DNA of 64,000 bases from Nitrospirillum iridis (GTDB lineage Bacteria; Pseudomonadota; Alphaproteobacteria; Azospirillales; Azospirillaceae). Location of the stretch: NCBI RefSeq assembly GCF_014205765.1, contig NZ_JACIIZ010000007.1, positions 124,001-188,000 of the forward strand. Direction: 5' to 3'. The notes below the pieces were generated by a model. It was not told the origin of the DNA. It did no database searches and saw nothing but the letters and a program-made list of their open reading frames with translations. The position numbers and the translations under genes are program-made. Every line of letters starts with the position of its first letter. Position 1 is the stretch's first letter. Shown here piece by piece: positions 15,760 through 25,600 of this stretch.

Positions 15760-18273
15760 ATGCGCGACACGGGTCCCGTGACCAACCGTGAAGTCGACCT
15801 GCGCGGGGATGAGCTTCTGGTCTCCCGCACCGACACATCGGGCCGTATCACCTACGCCAACCGCGCCTTCGTCCGCGTCAGCGGCTACAGCCATGAGGAA
15901 TTGCTGGGCGCGCCCCATAACCTCGTCCGCCATCCCGATATGCCCAAGGCGGCGTTCGCCGACCTGTGGGCCACCATCCGGGCAGGCCGGCCTTGGGACG
16001 GCCTGGTCAAGAACCGGACCAAGTCGGGTGACCATTACTGGGTGCGCGCCAACGTGACGCCGCTGATCGAGGGCGGGCGGGTCACCGGCTTCGTCTCCAT
16101 CCGAAGCAAACCCAGCCGTGACGAGGTGCGCGCGGCCGAAATGCTGTACGCCTCCCTGCGTGCGGGCCGGGGCGTGCTCCAGGGGGGCACCGTCCTCGTC
16201 ACCGGAACGGGCCCCCGGTTGCGGCGCTTTGCCGCCAGCGTGCGGGGCCGCATGATCCTGACCATGGGCGCGATGATCGCCTGTACCCTGCTGGCGGGCG
16301 GCCTCCGCTTCATGGGCTTGGGCGACACTGGCGCCGAGAGCGCCGTCTGGCTATGGGCCAACGCCGCCATCGTCCTGGTGTCGCTGACGGTGTCGGTGGT
16401 GGGGGGCCAGATCATCATGGGCACCCTGCGCCAGGCCCTGGGGCGGTTGGAGGGGCACTTCGCCGCGGTGGCGGCGGGCGAGTTCGGCCATGCCATGCCG
16501 CCCGACCCGGTGGCGGAGTTCCAGGCCGCGACCGCCACCCTGCGCGGGCTGCGCGCGCGCCTGGCCTTTGGCGCGGATGAACGGGTCGAACTGATGGAAC
16601 ACACGCGCGAGGATGCGCGCCTGGCGCTGTTGGAAACCTGCCGCGCCATCGAGGCTGATCTCAACGCCACCTGGAAGGGGGTGGAACAGGGCAGCCACCG
16701 GGCGGTGGACGGCGTCGTCCAGTTGAAACAGGCGGTGGCCGTGGTGCGCGAGAACACGGTGGCCGTCTCGGCCGCGGCCGAACAGGCCAGCGGCAACGCC
16801 GGCAATGTGGCGGCGGCGACGGAGGAGCTGGGCGCGGCCGGGGATGAGATCGCCCGCCAGGCCGCCCGATCCAGCGACGTGGCCCGTCGCGCGGTGGACA
16901 GCGCCCGCCAGGCCGCCGGCGCCATCGAGCGGATGGAGGAGGCGACGCGGCAGATCGGCAGCGTCACCGATCTGATCGCCAGTATCGCGGGCCAGACCAA
17001 CCTGCTGGCCTTGAACGCCACCATCGAGGCGGCACGCGCCGGGGATGCCGGCAAGGGCTTCGCCGTCGTGGCGCATGAGGTGAAGTCGCTGTCCGGCCAG
17101 ACACAGAAGGCCACGGACGACATCGGCTCCCACGTGTCGGGCCTGCGCGGGGCGGTGGCCGCCAGCGTGGAGGCCATCCGGGCCGTCATCACCGTCATCA
17201 GCGAGATCAATGAGGCGTCGTCCGCCACCGCCGCGGCGGTGGAGCAGCAATCCGCTGCCAACGCGGAAATCGGGCGCAGCGCCTCGGAATCCGCCGGTGC
17301 TGCGCGGCAGGTGTCGCACAGCGTGGGCAGTATCCGCAGCCAGTCGGATGAAATCGCGACCATCGCCGCCACCCTGGATTTGCGCGTGGGCGAAACCCAG
17401 GGCGCCGTCAACGACCTGAAGCGGCGCATGACCATCGCGCTGCGCCAGTCGTTGGCCGGCGACCGCCGCGCCGCCGACCGCGTGCCGTGCGAGGTGCCGG
17501 CGACGGTGGAGGTGGGCGGCCGCCCCTATCCCGGCCGGGTGCAGGACCTGTCCGTGCGCGGCGCCCTGGTGACGGTGGACGGCTTGCCCCCCCTGGCGGA
17601 CCAGCAGGAGGTCGCGGTGTCCGTGGACGGGGTGGGCCGGTTGTCCGCCGTGGTGGCCGGCACCAGCGAACTGGGCCTGCATCTTTGTTTCATCCATGTC
17701 GACCAGCAGGCCCAGGGACGGCTGACCGCGGCGCTGGACGCGGCGCTCGAACGGCATCGCGGGTTCATCGACGTGGCGCTGGGCGCCGCCGGTCGCATGG
17801 CGCAGGCCCTGGAAGGGGCGCTGCAACGGGGGGAGATCACCGAAACCGCCCTGTTCTCCACCGATCTGGAGCCCATCACCGGCACCGACCCGCAGCAGTA
17901 CATGGCCGCCTACACCGACGTGACCGACCGGCTGTTCCCCGACATCCAGGAGCCGGTGGCGGCGGGCGACCCGCGCATCCAGTTCTGCGCCGCCGTGGTG
18001 CCCTCCGGCTATCTGCCCACCCATATGAAGCGGGTGTCACAGCCGCAGCGTCCGGGCGACTATACCTGGAACATGGCCAACAGCCGCAACCGCCGCCTGT
18101 TCAACGACCGCGCCGGCCTGGCCGCCGGCCGCAACACGGGCGACTTCCTGGTCCAGTCCTATCCCCGCGACATGGGCGGTGGCGTCATCATCCGCCTGAA
18201 GGAGGTTGACGCGCCCATCCGTGTGCGCGGCCGCATCTGGGGCAACGTCCGGGTGGCCTTCAAGGACACGTAA
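15760..18273 (+). CDS. PAS-MCP chemoreceptor with PilZ and C-terminal sensor-like domain
   Basis: An 837-residue receptor. An Aer-type PAS domain spans about 15-115 ([21 protein letters not shown], then [13 protein letters not shown]). Two membrane segments lie at ~162-185 and ~195-220. The MCP signalling region runs from ~300 to 550 with the [20 protein letters not shown] tip. A PilZ domain at ~565-660 has both c-di-GMP-binding features: RRAADR and DLSVRG. The last ~170 residues ([23 protein letters not shown]) form a conserved tail found in some receptors of this class. The protein likely senses redox or energy state and is modulated by c-di-GMP. Heme or FAD binding by the PAS is inferred. 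The start follows GGGAGG. Confidence 0.93.
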   Translation: MRDTGPVTNREVDLRGDELLVSRTDTSGRITYANRAFVRVSGYSHEELLGAPHNLVRHPDMPKAAFADLWATIRAGRPWDGLVKNRTKSGDHYWVRANVTPLIEGGRVTGFVSIRSKPSRDEVRAAEMLYASLRAGRGVLQGGTVLVTGTGPRLRRFAASVRGRMILTMGAMIACTLLAGGLRFMGLGDTGAESAVWLWANAAIVLVSLTVSVVGGQIIMGTLRQALGRLEGHFAAVAAGEFGHAMPPDPVAEFQAATATLRGLRARLAFGADERVELMEHTREDARLALLETCRAIEADLNATWKGVEQGSHRAVDGVVQLKQAVAVVRENTVAVSAAAEQASGNAGNVAAATEELGAAGDEIARQAARSSDVARRAVDSARQAAGAIERMEEATRQIGSVTDLIASIAGQTNLLALNATIEAARAGDAGKGFAVVAHEVKSLSGQTQKATDDIGSHVSGLRGAVAASVEAIRAVITVISEINEASSATAAAVEQQSAANAEIGRSASESAGAARQVSHSVGSIRSQSDEIATIAATLDLRVGETQGAVNDLKRRMTIALRQSLAGDRRAADRVPCEVPATVEVGGRPYPGRVQDLSVRGALVTVDGLPPLADQQEVAVSVDGVGRLSAVVAGTSELGLHLCFIHVDQQAQGRLTAALDAALERHRGFIDVALGAAGRMAQALEGALQRGEITETALFSTDLEPITGTDPQQYMAAYTDVTDRLFPDIQEPVAAGDPRIQFCAAVVPSGYLPTHMKRVSQPQRPGDYTWNMANSRNRRLFNDRAGLAAGRNTGDFLVQSYPRDMGGGVIIRLKEVDAPIRVRGRIWGNVRVAFKDT

Positions 18274-18308
18274 GGCCACCCCTGCGACGGGCAACGCCAA
18301 CATTTTTT

Positions 18309-18320
18309 GATAACCAAATA
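18309..18320 (+). promoter_or_regulatory. candidate operator, copy 1 (upstream of XRE-cupin gene)
   Basis: GATAACCAAATA sits in an AT-rich patch 176 bp upstream of the XRE-cupin gene and matches 11 of 12 bases of a site at 19146-19157 upstream of the prolyl oligopeptidase gene. Shared sites flanking a regulator gene suggest it binds both. Confidence 0.35.
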
Positions 18321-18495
18321 ATTTTGAGCGGTCCCGGCGGGGACGTCGCGGCTATGCGGTGGCGACGGGGGTTGTCGGCTTTACCAACGGACGCCGGCGC
18401 ATTACAGGGAGGGGCAAGTATAGATAAAGCCGGAACCGCGGCCCCCAGGGCGAACTGGGTGGGCAAAGGCGGTCCGGGGCGCAGGGGGGCTTTCC

Positions 18496-19116
18496 ATGCA
18501 CATCGTCACGTCAACCGACCGCCGTCGGCAGATGCCCATGGGCGAGAGAATCCGCGCGCGGCGCAAGGCCCTGGGCCTGACGCTGCAGCAGGTGGCCCAG
18601 CGCTCGGGCCTGTCGGCGCCTTTCATCAGCCAGGCGGAACGCGATCTCAGCGTGCCATCCCTGATGTCGTTGCTGGCGCTGGCCGACGCCCTGACGGTGG
18701 ACCTCACCTATTTCATGGAGGTGCCGGACGGCGGCGCCATCGTCCACCGCGCGGCCAAGCCCAAGCGTATCGAGGTTGACAGCCCTGTCGACTATATCGA
18801 CCTGGCGTCGAACCTGGATGACCGCAAGCTGGACATCGTGCTGATGCGGGTGCCGCCCGGCCATGCCTTCCCCACCGACCAACGCAAGGGGGAAGACTTC
18901 CTCTACGTGGTGCGGGGGGAGATCACCGGCGTGGTTGGCAAGACCAAGGCCAAGCTGGGGCCCGGCGACAACCTGCATTTCGACAGCCTGCAGCATCACA
19001 GCGTGCGCAACACCTCCAATCGCGAGGCGCTGCTGCTCTATGTCGGTACGCCGTCCATCTTCCGCAAGACGGCGGACGGCGCCCTGGCCGACGCCACGGC
19101 GGATGAGGGGGCCTGA
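18496..19116 (+). CDS. XRE-family regulator with C-terminal cupin domain
   Basis: A 206-residue regulator. Residues ~15-70 form the helix-turn-helix (IRARRKALGLTLQQVAQRSG, then SAPFISQAERDLSVPSLMSL). Residues ~125-195 are a cupin: GEDFLYVVRGEITG, GPGDNLHFDSLQHHSVRN. Proteins of this architecture usually repress catabolic or amine/peptide-related genes and sense a small ligand in the cupin barrel. The gene precedes two prolyl oligopeptidases on the same strand, and the GATAACCA motif occurs upstream of both units, so control of peptide use is a fair inference. The ATG at 18496 has AGGGGGG upstream. Confidence 0.9.
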   Translation: MHIVTSTDRRRQMPMGERIRARRKALGLTLQQVAQRSGLSAPFISQAERDLSVPSLMSLLALADALTVDLTYFMEVPDGGAIVHRAAKPKRIEVDSPVDYIDLASNLDDRKLDIVLMRVPPGHAFPTDQRKGEDFLYVVRGEITGVVGKTKAKLGPGDNLHFDSLQHHSVRNTSNREALLLYVGTPSIFRKTADGALADATADEGA

Positions 19117-19145
19117 GGAGGGCTGAGCGTTCCAGGCCCATCAAC

Positions 19146-19157
19146 GATAACCAGATA
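19146..19157 (+). promoter_or_regulatory. candidate operator, copy 2 (upstream of prolyl oligopeptidase)
   Basis: GATAACCAGATA, in the only AT-rich stretch between the XRE-cupin gene and the first peptidase, repeats the 18309-18320 motif with one mismatch. Confidence 0.35.
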
Positions 19158-19258
19158 TATTGCATCCGGCGCCGTCCTGACCCACTACTAGGGGCAACAG
19201 AGATGGGTGGCGCCGACCCCGGGGCAGTGGGGCGGCCGCGCCCTACCGGATGGGGTTC

Positions 19259-21403
19259 ATGAAACACACGATCAGCGCCCTTCTGCTGTCGCCCGGCCTG
19301 CTGCTGGGGGCGACCGCCGCCTTCGCCGATTCCTCGCCCGCCACGCCGCCCGGAAGCGTTCCCGCGACCGGCATCCCGGAAGACAGCCGGGCGTGGATGG
19401 AGGATATGAACAACGCCGACGCGCTGGCCTGGGCCAAGGCGGAGACCGATCGGTCCACCGCCGTGCTGCAGGCCGACCCGCGCTATCCCGCCTTGCTGGC
19501 GGAGGCCACGGCCATCGCCGAAAGCAAGGACCGGGTGCCGGGTGTCAGCTTCCGGGGCGAGGCGATCTATAATTTCTGGCAGGACGCCGACCATGTGCAG
19601 GGTCTGTGGCGCACCACCACCCTGGCCAGCTTCCGCACCGAAAAGCCTGATTGGCAAATCGTGCTGGACGTGGACGCCCTGGCGAAGGCCGAGGGTGTGA
19701 AATGGGTGTTCAAGGGCACCGACTGCGACGAGGAAACCCGTCGCCACTGCGTGGTGCACCTGTCCAATGGGGGGGAGGACGCGGTCACCCTGCGCGAGTT
19801 CGACATGAAGACGCGGGCCTTCGTGCCCGGCGGCTTCACCCTGCCCCGGGGCAAGCAGTCCGTCGCCTGGGCCGACACCGATACCCTGCTGGTGGCCCGC
19901 GAATGGGGGCCCGACACGATGAGCGCCTCGGGCTATCCGCTGGTCGTGAAGGCGCTGAAGCGCGGCCAGCCGCTGGACCAGGCGCGGCTGGTGTTCAAGG
20001 GCGACCCGACGGACATGAGCGTGGGGGCCGAAACCCTGCGCGACACCCAGGGTCACCAGGCCACCATCATCGTCCGCAACCTCAGCTTCTTCCAGTCGGA
20101 GACGTATCTGCTGGTGGGCGGACAGCCCCAGCGGCTGGATTTGCCCCAGAAGTCCCAAATCCATGGGATTCACGATGGCCAGCTGATCGTCGAGGTCAAG
20201 GAGGACTGGTCCGCCGGCGGCACCACCGTCGCCCAGGGCTCCGTCGTGGCGCTGGATCTGGCGGCGATCACCGCCGACCCGCGGCACGCCCATCCCGTGG
20301 TGGTGTACGCCCCCACCTCGCGTGAGGGCCTCACCGGGCTGGACTTCACCCGGCACCACGTGCTGATCAGCCTGACCGACAATGTGAAGGGCCGGGTCTA
20401 CGTCGCCGACCGTGACGCCGACGGCGGCTGGCGCCGCGCCCTGCTGCAACTGCCGGACAATTCCAATCTCACCGTCACCGGCACCGACCGCGACCATGAC
20501 CGCGCCTTCGTCACGGTGGCGGGCTTCCTGGATCCGTTGACCCTGTCGCTGGTCGACACCAACACTGGCGCCGTGGAAAAGCTGAAATCCACGCCGGCGC
20601 AGTTCGACGCGTCCAAGGCGGTGGTGGAACAGCGCGAGGCGGTGTCCAGCGACGGCACCCGTGTCCCCTACTTCATCGTCCGCCCCCGTGACGTGCCGTT
20701 CGACGGCAGCACCCCGACCTTGCTGTACGCCTATGGCGGGTTCGAGGTGCCGATGCTGCCCCGCTACCTGGGCGCCACCGGCAAGCTGTGGCTGGCGCGG
20801 GGTGGCGCCTACGTCCTGGCCAATATTCGCGGTGGGGGCGAATTCGGCCCCGCCTGGCATGACGCCGGCCTGAAGACCAAGCGCCAGGTGATCTACGACG
20901 ACTTCGTGGCGGTGGCCCGGGACCTGATGGCGACCAAGCTGACCAGCACGCGGCGGCTGGGCATCGAGGGCGGTTCCAACGGCGGCCTGCTGATGGGGGT
21001 GCAGTTCACCCAGCATCCCGAACTGTGGCGCGCCGTCGTCATTCAGGTGCCGCTGCTGGACATGCTGCGCTTCCCCGTCATCGGCGCCGGCGCGTCCTGG
21101 ATGGGGGAATATGGCGATCCCGCGGTGCCGGAGGAACGGGCCTTCCTGGCCGGCATCTCGCCCTACCATAATCTCAAGGCGGGGGTGACGTATCCGGAAC
21201 CCTTGTTCGTCACCTCGGCCAAGGATGACCGGGTGAACCCGGGTCATGCCCGCAAGATGGCGGCCAAGATGAAGGAAATGGGCCTGCCCTACCTTTATTA
21301 CGAGAACACCGAAGGCGGTCATGCGGCCAGCGCCAACCTGAAGGAAACCGCCCGGCGGCAGGCGCTGGAGTTCACCTACCTTTTACGGAAACTCAAGGAT
21401 TAG
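19259..21403 (+). CDS. secreted prolyl oligopeptidase family serine peptidase (S9A)
   Basis: A 714-residue protein with a signal peptide (MKHTISALLLSPGLLLGATA, cleavage predicted after AFA). The N-terminal ~400 residues are a beta-propeller. The C-terminal alpha/beta hydrolase domain has the catalytic Ser in EGGSNGGLLMG, Asp in KDDRVNPGH and His in EGGHAAS. Such enzymes cleave short proline-containing peptides; a signal peptide places this one in the periplasm or outside. The frame opens at 19250, but the ATG at 19259 gives a standard signal peptide and follows a G-rich ribosome-binding region. It is followed after 118 bp by a paralogue. Confidence 0.92.
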   Translation: MKHTISALLLSPGLLLGATAAFADSSPATPPGSVPATGIPEDSRAWMEDMNNADALAWAKAETDRSTAVLQADPRYPALLAEATAIAESKDRVPGVSFRGEAIYNFWQDADHVQGLWRTTTLASFRTEKPDWQIVLDVDALAKAEGVKWVFKGTDCDEETRRHCVVHLSNGGEDAVTLREFDMKTRAFVPGGFTLPRGKQSVAWADTDTLLVAREWGPDTMSASGYPLVVKALKRGQPLDQARLVFKGDPTDMSVGAETLRDTQGHQATIIVRNLSFFQSETYLLVGGQPQRLDLPQKSQIHGIHDGQLIVEVKEDWSAGGTTVAQGSVVALDLAAITADPRHAHPVVVYAPTSREGLTGLDFTRHHVLISLTDNVKGRVYVADRDADGGWRRALLQLPDNSNLTVTGTDRDHDRAFVTVAGFLDPLTLSLVDTNTGAVEKLKSTPAQFDASKAVVEQREAVSSDGTRVPYFIVRPRDVPFDGSTPTLLYAYGGFEVPMLPRYLGATGKLWLARGGAYVLANIRGGGEFGPAWHDAGLKTKRQVIYDDFVAVARDLMATKLTSTRRLGIEGGSNGGLLMGVQFTQHPELWRAVVIQVPLLDMLRFPVIGAGASWMGEYGDPAVPEERAFLAGISPYHNLKAGVTYPEPLFVTSAKDDRVNPGHARKMAAKMKEMGLPYLYYENTEGGHAASANLKETARRQALEFTYLLRKLKD

Positions 21404-21521
21404 GGATCAACGTGGAAACGGAGGCTGGTGTTACCCGCCTCCGTTCCGCCGTTTCCCTGGACGCCGGCCCGACGCTGGTGCCCGGGCGGCGGCCCCCGAT
21501 CCGCCGAGGCTGTCGCGTCCC

Positions 21522-23693
21522 ATGCCGCCGTCCGTTCCATCCCGCGCCTTTCCCGTCCTTCTTCTGGCGCTGTCGCTGGCGGCGTGCGCGCAAACCCCCC
21601 ATGCCGATCCGGCCCCGCCCCTGTCGGGCCTGTCCTCGGCCTATACCGATCCCTATGCCTGGCTGGAGGTTCCGGATTCGCCGGATGCCCTGGCCTGGGT
21701 TGACCGGCAGAACCAGCGAACGCTGACGCAACTGGCGCAGGAGGCGCCGCTGGCCGATTTCACCGCCACGGCCACAACCCTGGCCCATGAGGCGGCGACG
21801 GAGGACGGCGGGCCCGGCATCCTGCCGTCCGGCGGGGCGGTCGACGGCAAGGATCCGGGCGTCACCACCATCGATGGCGTGCGGCATGTCTACGCCGGTT
21901 CCAATTGCTTCGGCACGGTGGATCCCGACGCGCCGCCCCCGCCGGTCGGCGCCGACCCGGTGGTCTATGGCCGTACCTGCCTCGTCTCCCTCTCCCGCAC
22001 GGGCGAGGACGCGGTGGAGGTGCGGGAGTACGACCCCGTCGCCAAGGCGTACGTGCCCGGCGGCTTCCACCTGCCCTATGCCAAGCAGACGGTGGTCTGG
22101 CTGGACCATGACACCCTGCTGGTGGCTCGGGGCTGGGATGCCGGCGAGGCGGCGCTGACCCGGTCCGGCTATCCCTACGTGGTCAAGGTGGTGCAGCGCG
22201 GTCAGCGGCTGGAGGACGCGCATGAGATCTTCCGCGGTCGGGTCACCGACACCTCCGTCAGCCCCGCCATCTTCCGCGACCGCCAGGGGCACCGCGCCAT
22301 CGTGCTGGTGCGCCGGCCCAGCTATTTCACCACCGAACACTATCTGGTCGAGGGGCGTCGCACCCTGAAGCTGGGCCTGCCGCCCCTTTCGGAACTGGCG
22401 GTGCTGGCCAACGGCCAGCTGGTGGTCAAGCTGGGGCAGGACTGGCAGACGGCGGATGGCCGCACCTTCCCGGCCGGCGCCTACGTTTCGGTGGACCTTG
22501 ACGACGCCCGCCGCGACCCCGCCCGGCTGAAGGCCGCCGCCGTCTATTTGCCGGGCCCGCGCGAGGCCGTGACCAACCTGGTGAAGGCCAAGTCGCACCT
22601 GGTGGTGACCAGTGACGAGAATGTGCGCGGCCGCCTGACCGTCCTGACCCGTATGGGCGGCGCCTGGAAGACAATCCGTGTCGACCTGCCCGACATGTCG
22701 GCCATCAGCATCAAGACCAGCAGCGAGGAAAAGGACCAGATCACGGTGACGGTGGCCAGTTTCCTGGCGCCCCAGTCGCTCTGGTCCGTGGATCTCGACA
22801 CCGGGGGCGCCACCCTGACCAAGGCCGGTAGCCCCGGATTCGACGCCAGCCCCTACACGGTGGACCAGTGGCAGGCGGTTTCCAGCGACGGCACCGCGAT
22901 CCCCTATTTCATCGTGCACCGCAAGGACGTGGATCTCAACGGCGACAACCCCACCCTGCTGACGGCCTATGGCGGTTTCAACCTGTCGCGCCTGCCGACA
23001 TATTCCGCCACCATCGGCAAGCTGTGGCTGGACCGGGGCGGCGTCTATGTCGTGGCCAACATCCGGGGCGGCGGAGAATTCGGCCCCGCCTGGCATGACG
23101 CCGCGCTGAAGACCCATCGGCAGAAGTCCTTCGACGACTTCACCGCCGTGGCGCGCGACCTGATCCAGCGCCAGGTGACGCGGCCGGCGCGCCTGGGCAT
23201 CAGCGGCGGGTCGAATGGGGGGCTGCTGATGGGCGTCGCGCTGACCCAGCATCCCGACCTGTGGGGGGCTGTCGCCATCAAGGTGCCGCTGCTGGACATG
23301 CTGCGGTATGAGGCCATCGCCGCCGGCGCCTCCTGGGTGGCGGAATACGGCAGTGTCGCCGTGCCGGAGGAGAGGGCCTTCCTGGCCAGCATCTCCCCCT
23401 ACCAGCGGCTGGACCCCACCCGCACCTACCCGGAAACCCTGATCATGACGGCCACGCACGACGACCGCGTGGGCCCCGGCCATGCCCGCAAGTTCGCCGC
23501 GCGGATGGAGGCGCTGGGCAAGCCCGTGTTGTTCTACGAGAGCGATGAGGGCGGCCATGGCACGCGCGGCCTGGACGATGCCGCCCGCGCCCGGGGCCCC
23601 GCCCTGGAACTGGCCTACTTCGCCGCCCGCCTGATGCCGCCACGGCCGGAGCACCCCGCCGGCGGTCAGGTCGTCGCGGGTGCCGGGAGCTGA
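21522..23693 (+). CDS. prolyl oligopeptidase family lipoprotein (S9A), paralogue of upstream gene
   Basis: A 723-residue paralogue of the preceding peptidase. The N-terminus is a lipoprotein signal ending in LSLAAC, so the protein should be membrane-anchored. The propeller domain and then the hydrolase domain follow, with Ser in SGGSNGGLLMG, Asp in HDDRVGPGH and His in EGGHGTR. ANIRGGGEFGPAWHDA is shared exactly or nearly so with the upstream copy. Tandem duplication followed by a change of location (soluble versus anchored) is the likely history. No specific start signal was seen upstream of the ATG. Confidence 0.92.
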   Translation: MPPSVPSRAFPVLLLALSLAACAQTPHADPAPPLSGLSSAYTDPYAWLEVPDSPDALAWVDRQNQRTLTQLAQEAPLADFTATATTLAHEAATEDGGPGILPSGGAVDGKDPGVTTIDGVRHVYAGSNCFGTVDPDAPPPPVGADPVVYGRTCLVSLSRTGEDAVEVREYDPVAKAYVPGGFHLPYAKQTVVWLDHDTLLVARGWDAGEAALTRSGYPYVVKVVQRGQRLEDAHEIFRGRVTDTSVSPAIFRDRQGHRAIVLVRRPSYFTTEHYLVEGRRTLKLGLPPLSELAVLANGQLVVKLGQDWQTADGRTFPAGAYVSVDLDDARRDPARLKAAAVYLPGPREAVTNLVKAKSHLVVTSDENVRGRLTVLTRMGGAWKTIRVDLPDMSAISIKTSSEEKDQITVTVASFLAPQSLWSVDLDTGGATLTKAGSPGFDASPYTVDQWQAVSSDGTAIPYFIVHRKDVDLNGDNPTLLTAYGGFNLSRLPTYSATIGKLWLDRGGVYVVANIRGGGEFGPAWHDAALKTHRQKSFDDFTAVARDLIQRQVTRPARLGISGGSNGGLLMGVALTQHPDLWGAVAIKVPLLDMLRYEAIAAGASWVAEYGSVAVPEERAFLASISPYQRLDPTRTYPETLIMTATHDDRVGPGHARKFAARMEALGKPVLFYESDEGGHGTRGLDDAARARGPALELAYFAARLMPPRPEHPAGGQVVAGAGS

Positions 23694-23904
23694 AAGTTGC
23701 CACATCCGCAGTGGGGGCGTTCCGTCTGGGCGGGTTTGGCGATCTTTCCCGCGCGCATCGGGAACAAGACGATCCATATCGTCAGGCGGTGCCGCCCGGC
23801 CATGAGGTTTCCGGCTTTGCCATCAAGGCATTGTTTTATGGAAATGTTGCAAAGGTCTGGACTAAAAGGAATGGCGTTAGGGCCAGCAAGGGACCGGTCA
23901 TGAC

Positions 23905-24549
23905 ATGCAGGGCGATGCGGATATGAGGCCTGGAACCGGTCCTATCGGGTTGGATTTCGATAACACCATCATCTGTTACGACTCCGTTCTGGCCAACTTG
24001 GGAATCGAGTACGGCTTCCTGCCATCGGGATTTACCGAAGCTAAGATCGCCGTGCGCAATGCCGTGCGCGCGTTGGAGGACGGGGAAAGGAAATGGCAGC
24101 GGTTGCAGGCGGCCGCTTACGGCCAGCAAATCGACCGGGCTACCCCCTTCCCCGGGTTCTGGGATTTTCTTGCCCTTTGCCATGAACGCGCCATGCCTCT
24201 GGTCGTGATCAGCCATAAAACCCGTTACGCCGCAGCGGATCCTGGCGGTGTCGATTTGCGGCAGGCCGCACTCGGCTGGATGCGCCATCAGGGCTTGTTT
24301 GACAACGGGCGCAGCCCGCTCACGGAAGATCAGGTGCATTTCGCGGACAGCCGCACGGAAAAGGTTGGTATGGTCCGGCGTCTGGGCTGCCGCTGCTTCG
24401 TCGATGACCTGGAGGAAGTGTTCAACGACCCGGATTATCCGCGCGACGTGCCGGCCGTGCTGTTCACCGGCGGGGCGCCGGCGCCGGCGGGGCCATGGCG
24501 CGGTGTCGGCCATTGGCGGGAGGTTGCCGATGCCGTCATTGGACGTTGA
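23905..24549 (+). CDS. HAD-superfamily phosphatase-like protein
   Basis: A 214-residue protein with HAD motifs: nucleophile motif GLDFDNTII near residue 16, motif II VVISHKT near 95, and the acidic motif FVDDLEEVF near 175. HAD enzymes of this kind usually dephosphorylate a small phosphate ester. It is the first gene of the rightward carbohydrate operon and overlaps the kinase-like gene by 20 bp. The pairing with a kinase-like protein, a transketolase and aminotransferases suggests the substrate is a sugar phosphate intermediate. An in-frame ATG at 23923 is an alternative start. Confidence 0.8.
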   Translation: MQGDADMRPGTGPIGLDFDNTIICYDSVLANLGIEYGFLPSGFTEAKIAVRNAVRALEDGERKWQRLQAAAYGQQIDRATPFPGFWDFLALCHERAMPLVVISHKTRYAAADPGGVDLRQAALGWMRHQGLFDNGRSPLTEDQVHFADSRTEKVGMVRRLGCRCFVDDLEEVFNDPDYPRDVPAVLFTGGAPAPAGPWRGVGHWREVADAVIGR

Positions 24550-25600
24550 CGCCCTGACGAACTTGGCGTCGCGCTTGGCGGGTGGCCCCGTCCAGAGCCT
24601 GACGCCCTGCCGCGGCGGCGGCAATAATCGCGTTTATCGGGTGGATACGGCGGATGGGCCTTTGGCCCTGAAGCTTTACCCCACACTGGCGGAGGATACA
24701 CGCGACCGCCTAAGGCATGAGTACACGGCCCTGACTTTTTTGGCCGAAAGGGTGCGGCCGGGCTTGCTGCCCCGGGCGATGGTCGCGGATCCGACAGCGG
24801 GGGCGGCGCTGTATGAATGGGTGGACGGGATGCCAGTGACCGACCATGGTCTGGCCGACGTTGCTCGGGTGACGGCCTTGCTGGCTGATCTGTTGCAGGC
24901 GGGTCTGGCCGGTGGCGACATCGGCCCCGCCGTTGAACCGTGCCTCGCCACCGCTGACATCCTGCATCGCCTGGCCGCCCGGGTGTCGGCGCTGGAGCCT
25001 ATCGCTGCCCGGGAACCGGCCTTGGCCGGCCTTTTGGAGCAGGTTCGTACGTTGGTCGGCCCGCTGGCGGAGGCGCTGGGGCCGTCGGCGCTGGAGCCCT
25101 TGCCGGCGGCGGCCTTGGTGCTGTCCCCTTCGGACTTCGGCTTCCATAACGCCCTGCGCCGGGACGACGGCAGCCTGACTTTCTTGGATTTCGAGTATTT
25201 CGGTTGGGATGATCCGGCGAAGGCGGCCAGCGATTTCCTCTGGCACGCCGGCCAGGTCCTGAGGGCCGACCAGCGGTACCGATTTGCCGCGGACATGCTT
25301 GCCCTGTACGGCGGCGGGCAGGTCGATTTTGCCGAGAGGCTGATGCAGGTCTATCCCCTGCACGGCCTGAACTGGGTCCTTATCGTCCTTAACGAATTCC
25401 GGCCGGATCGCTGGCGCCGTCGCCAATTGGCTGGCCATGCCGACGATTGGGACGCCGCCAAGGCCCGGCAATTGGCCAAGGCGGAAAAGCTGCTGGACCG
25501 GGTGCGTCTGGCATGCCACCTGCATAATGCTCTGCGGCGGGATTTGTCGCTTGAGGATTGGATTGCCCAAACCGGGGCCCTTGTCGGGAACGAACCATGA
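24530..25600 (+). CDS. aminoglycoside-phosphotransferase-like kinase
   Basis: A 356-residue APH/choline-kinase-fold protein. GGGNNRVYRVDT near residue 25 is the nucleotide-binding loop, LALKLYP supplies the conserved Lys, SPSDFGFHNALRRDDG near 200 is the catalytic loop (a SDFGFHN variant of HGDxxxxN), and FLDFEYFGWDDPAK provides the metal-binding Asp. It phosphorylates an unidentified small hydroxyl substrate, probably a sugar in this setting. The ATG at 24530 is selected because AGG precedes it and the frame before it belongs to the HAD gene. Its TGA overlaps the transketolase ATG (ATGA). Confidence 0.82.
   Translation: MPSLDVDALTNLASRLAGGPVQSLTPCRGGGNNRVYRVDTADGPLALKLYPTLAEDTRDRLRHEYTALTFLAERVRPGLLPRAMVADPTAGAALYEWVDGMPVTDHGLADVARVTALLADLLQAGLAGGDIGPAVEPCLATADILHRLAARVSALEPIAAREPALAGLLEQVRTLVGPLAEALGPSALEPLPAAALVLSPSDFGFHNALRRDDGSLTFLDFEYFGWDDPAKAASDFLWHAGQVLRADQRYRFAADMLALYGGGQVDFAERLMQVYPLHGLNWVLIVLNEFRPDRWRRRQLAGHADDWDAAKARQLAKAEKLLDRVRLACHLHNALRRDLSLEDWIAQTGALVGNEP

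Noticed and set aside
16351-18024. A leftward frame of ~557 codons opposite the PAS-MCP-PilZ gene.
   Set aside because: Same antisense pattern. The plus-strand MCP and PilZ motifs are conclusive.
18923-21322. A leftward frame of ~800 codons opposite the first prolyl oligopeptidase, and a similar one at 21393-23777.
   Set aside because: Antisense composition (His/Gln/Gly-rich) with no domain. The plus strand has the intact catalytic triad genes.
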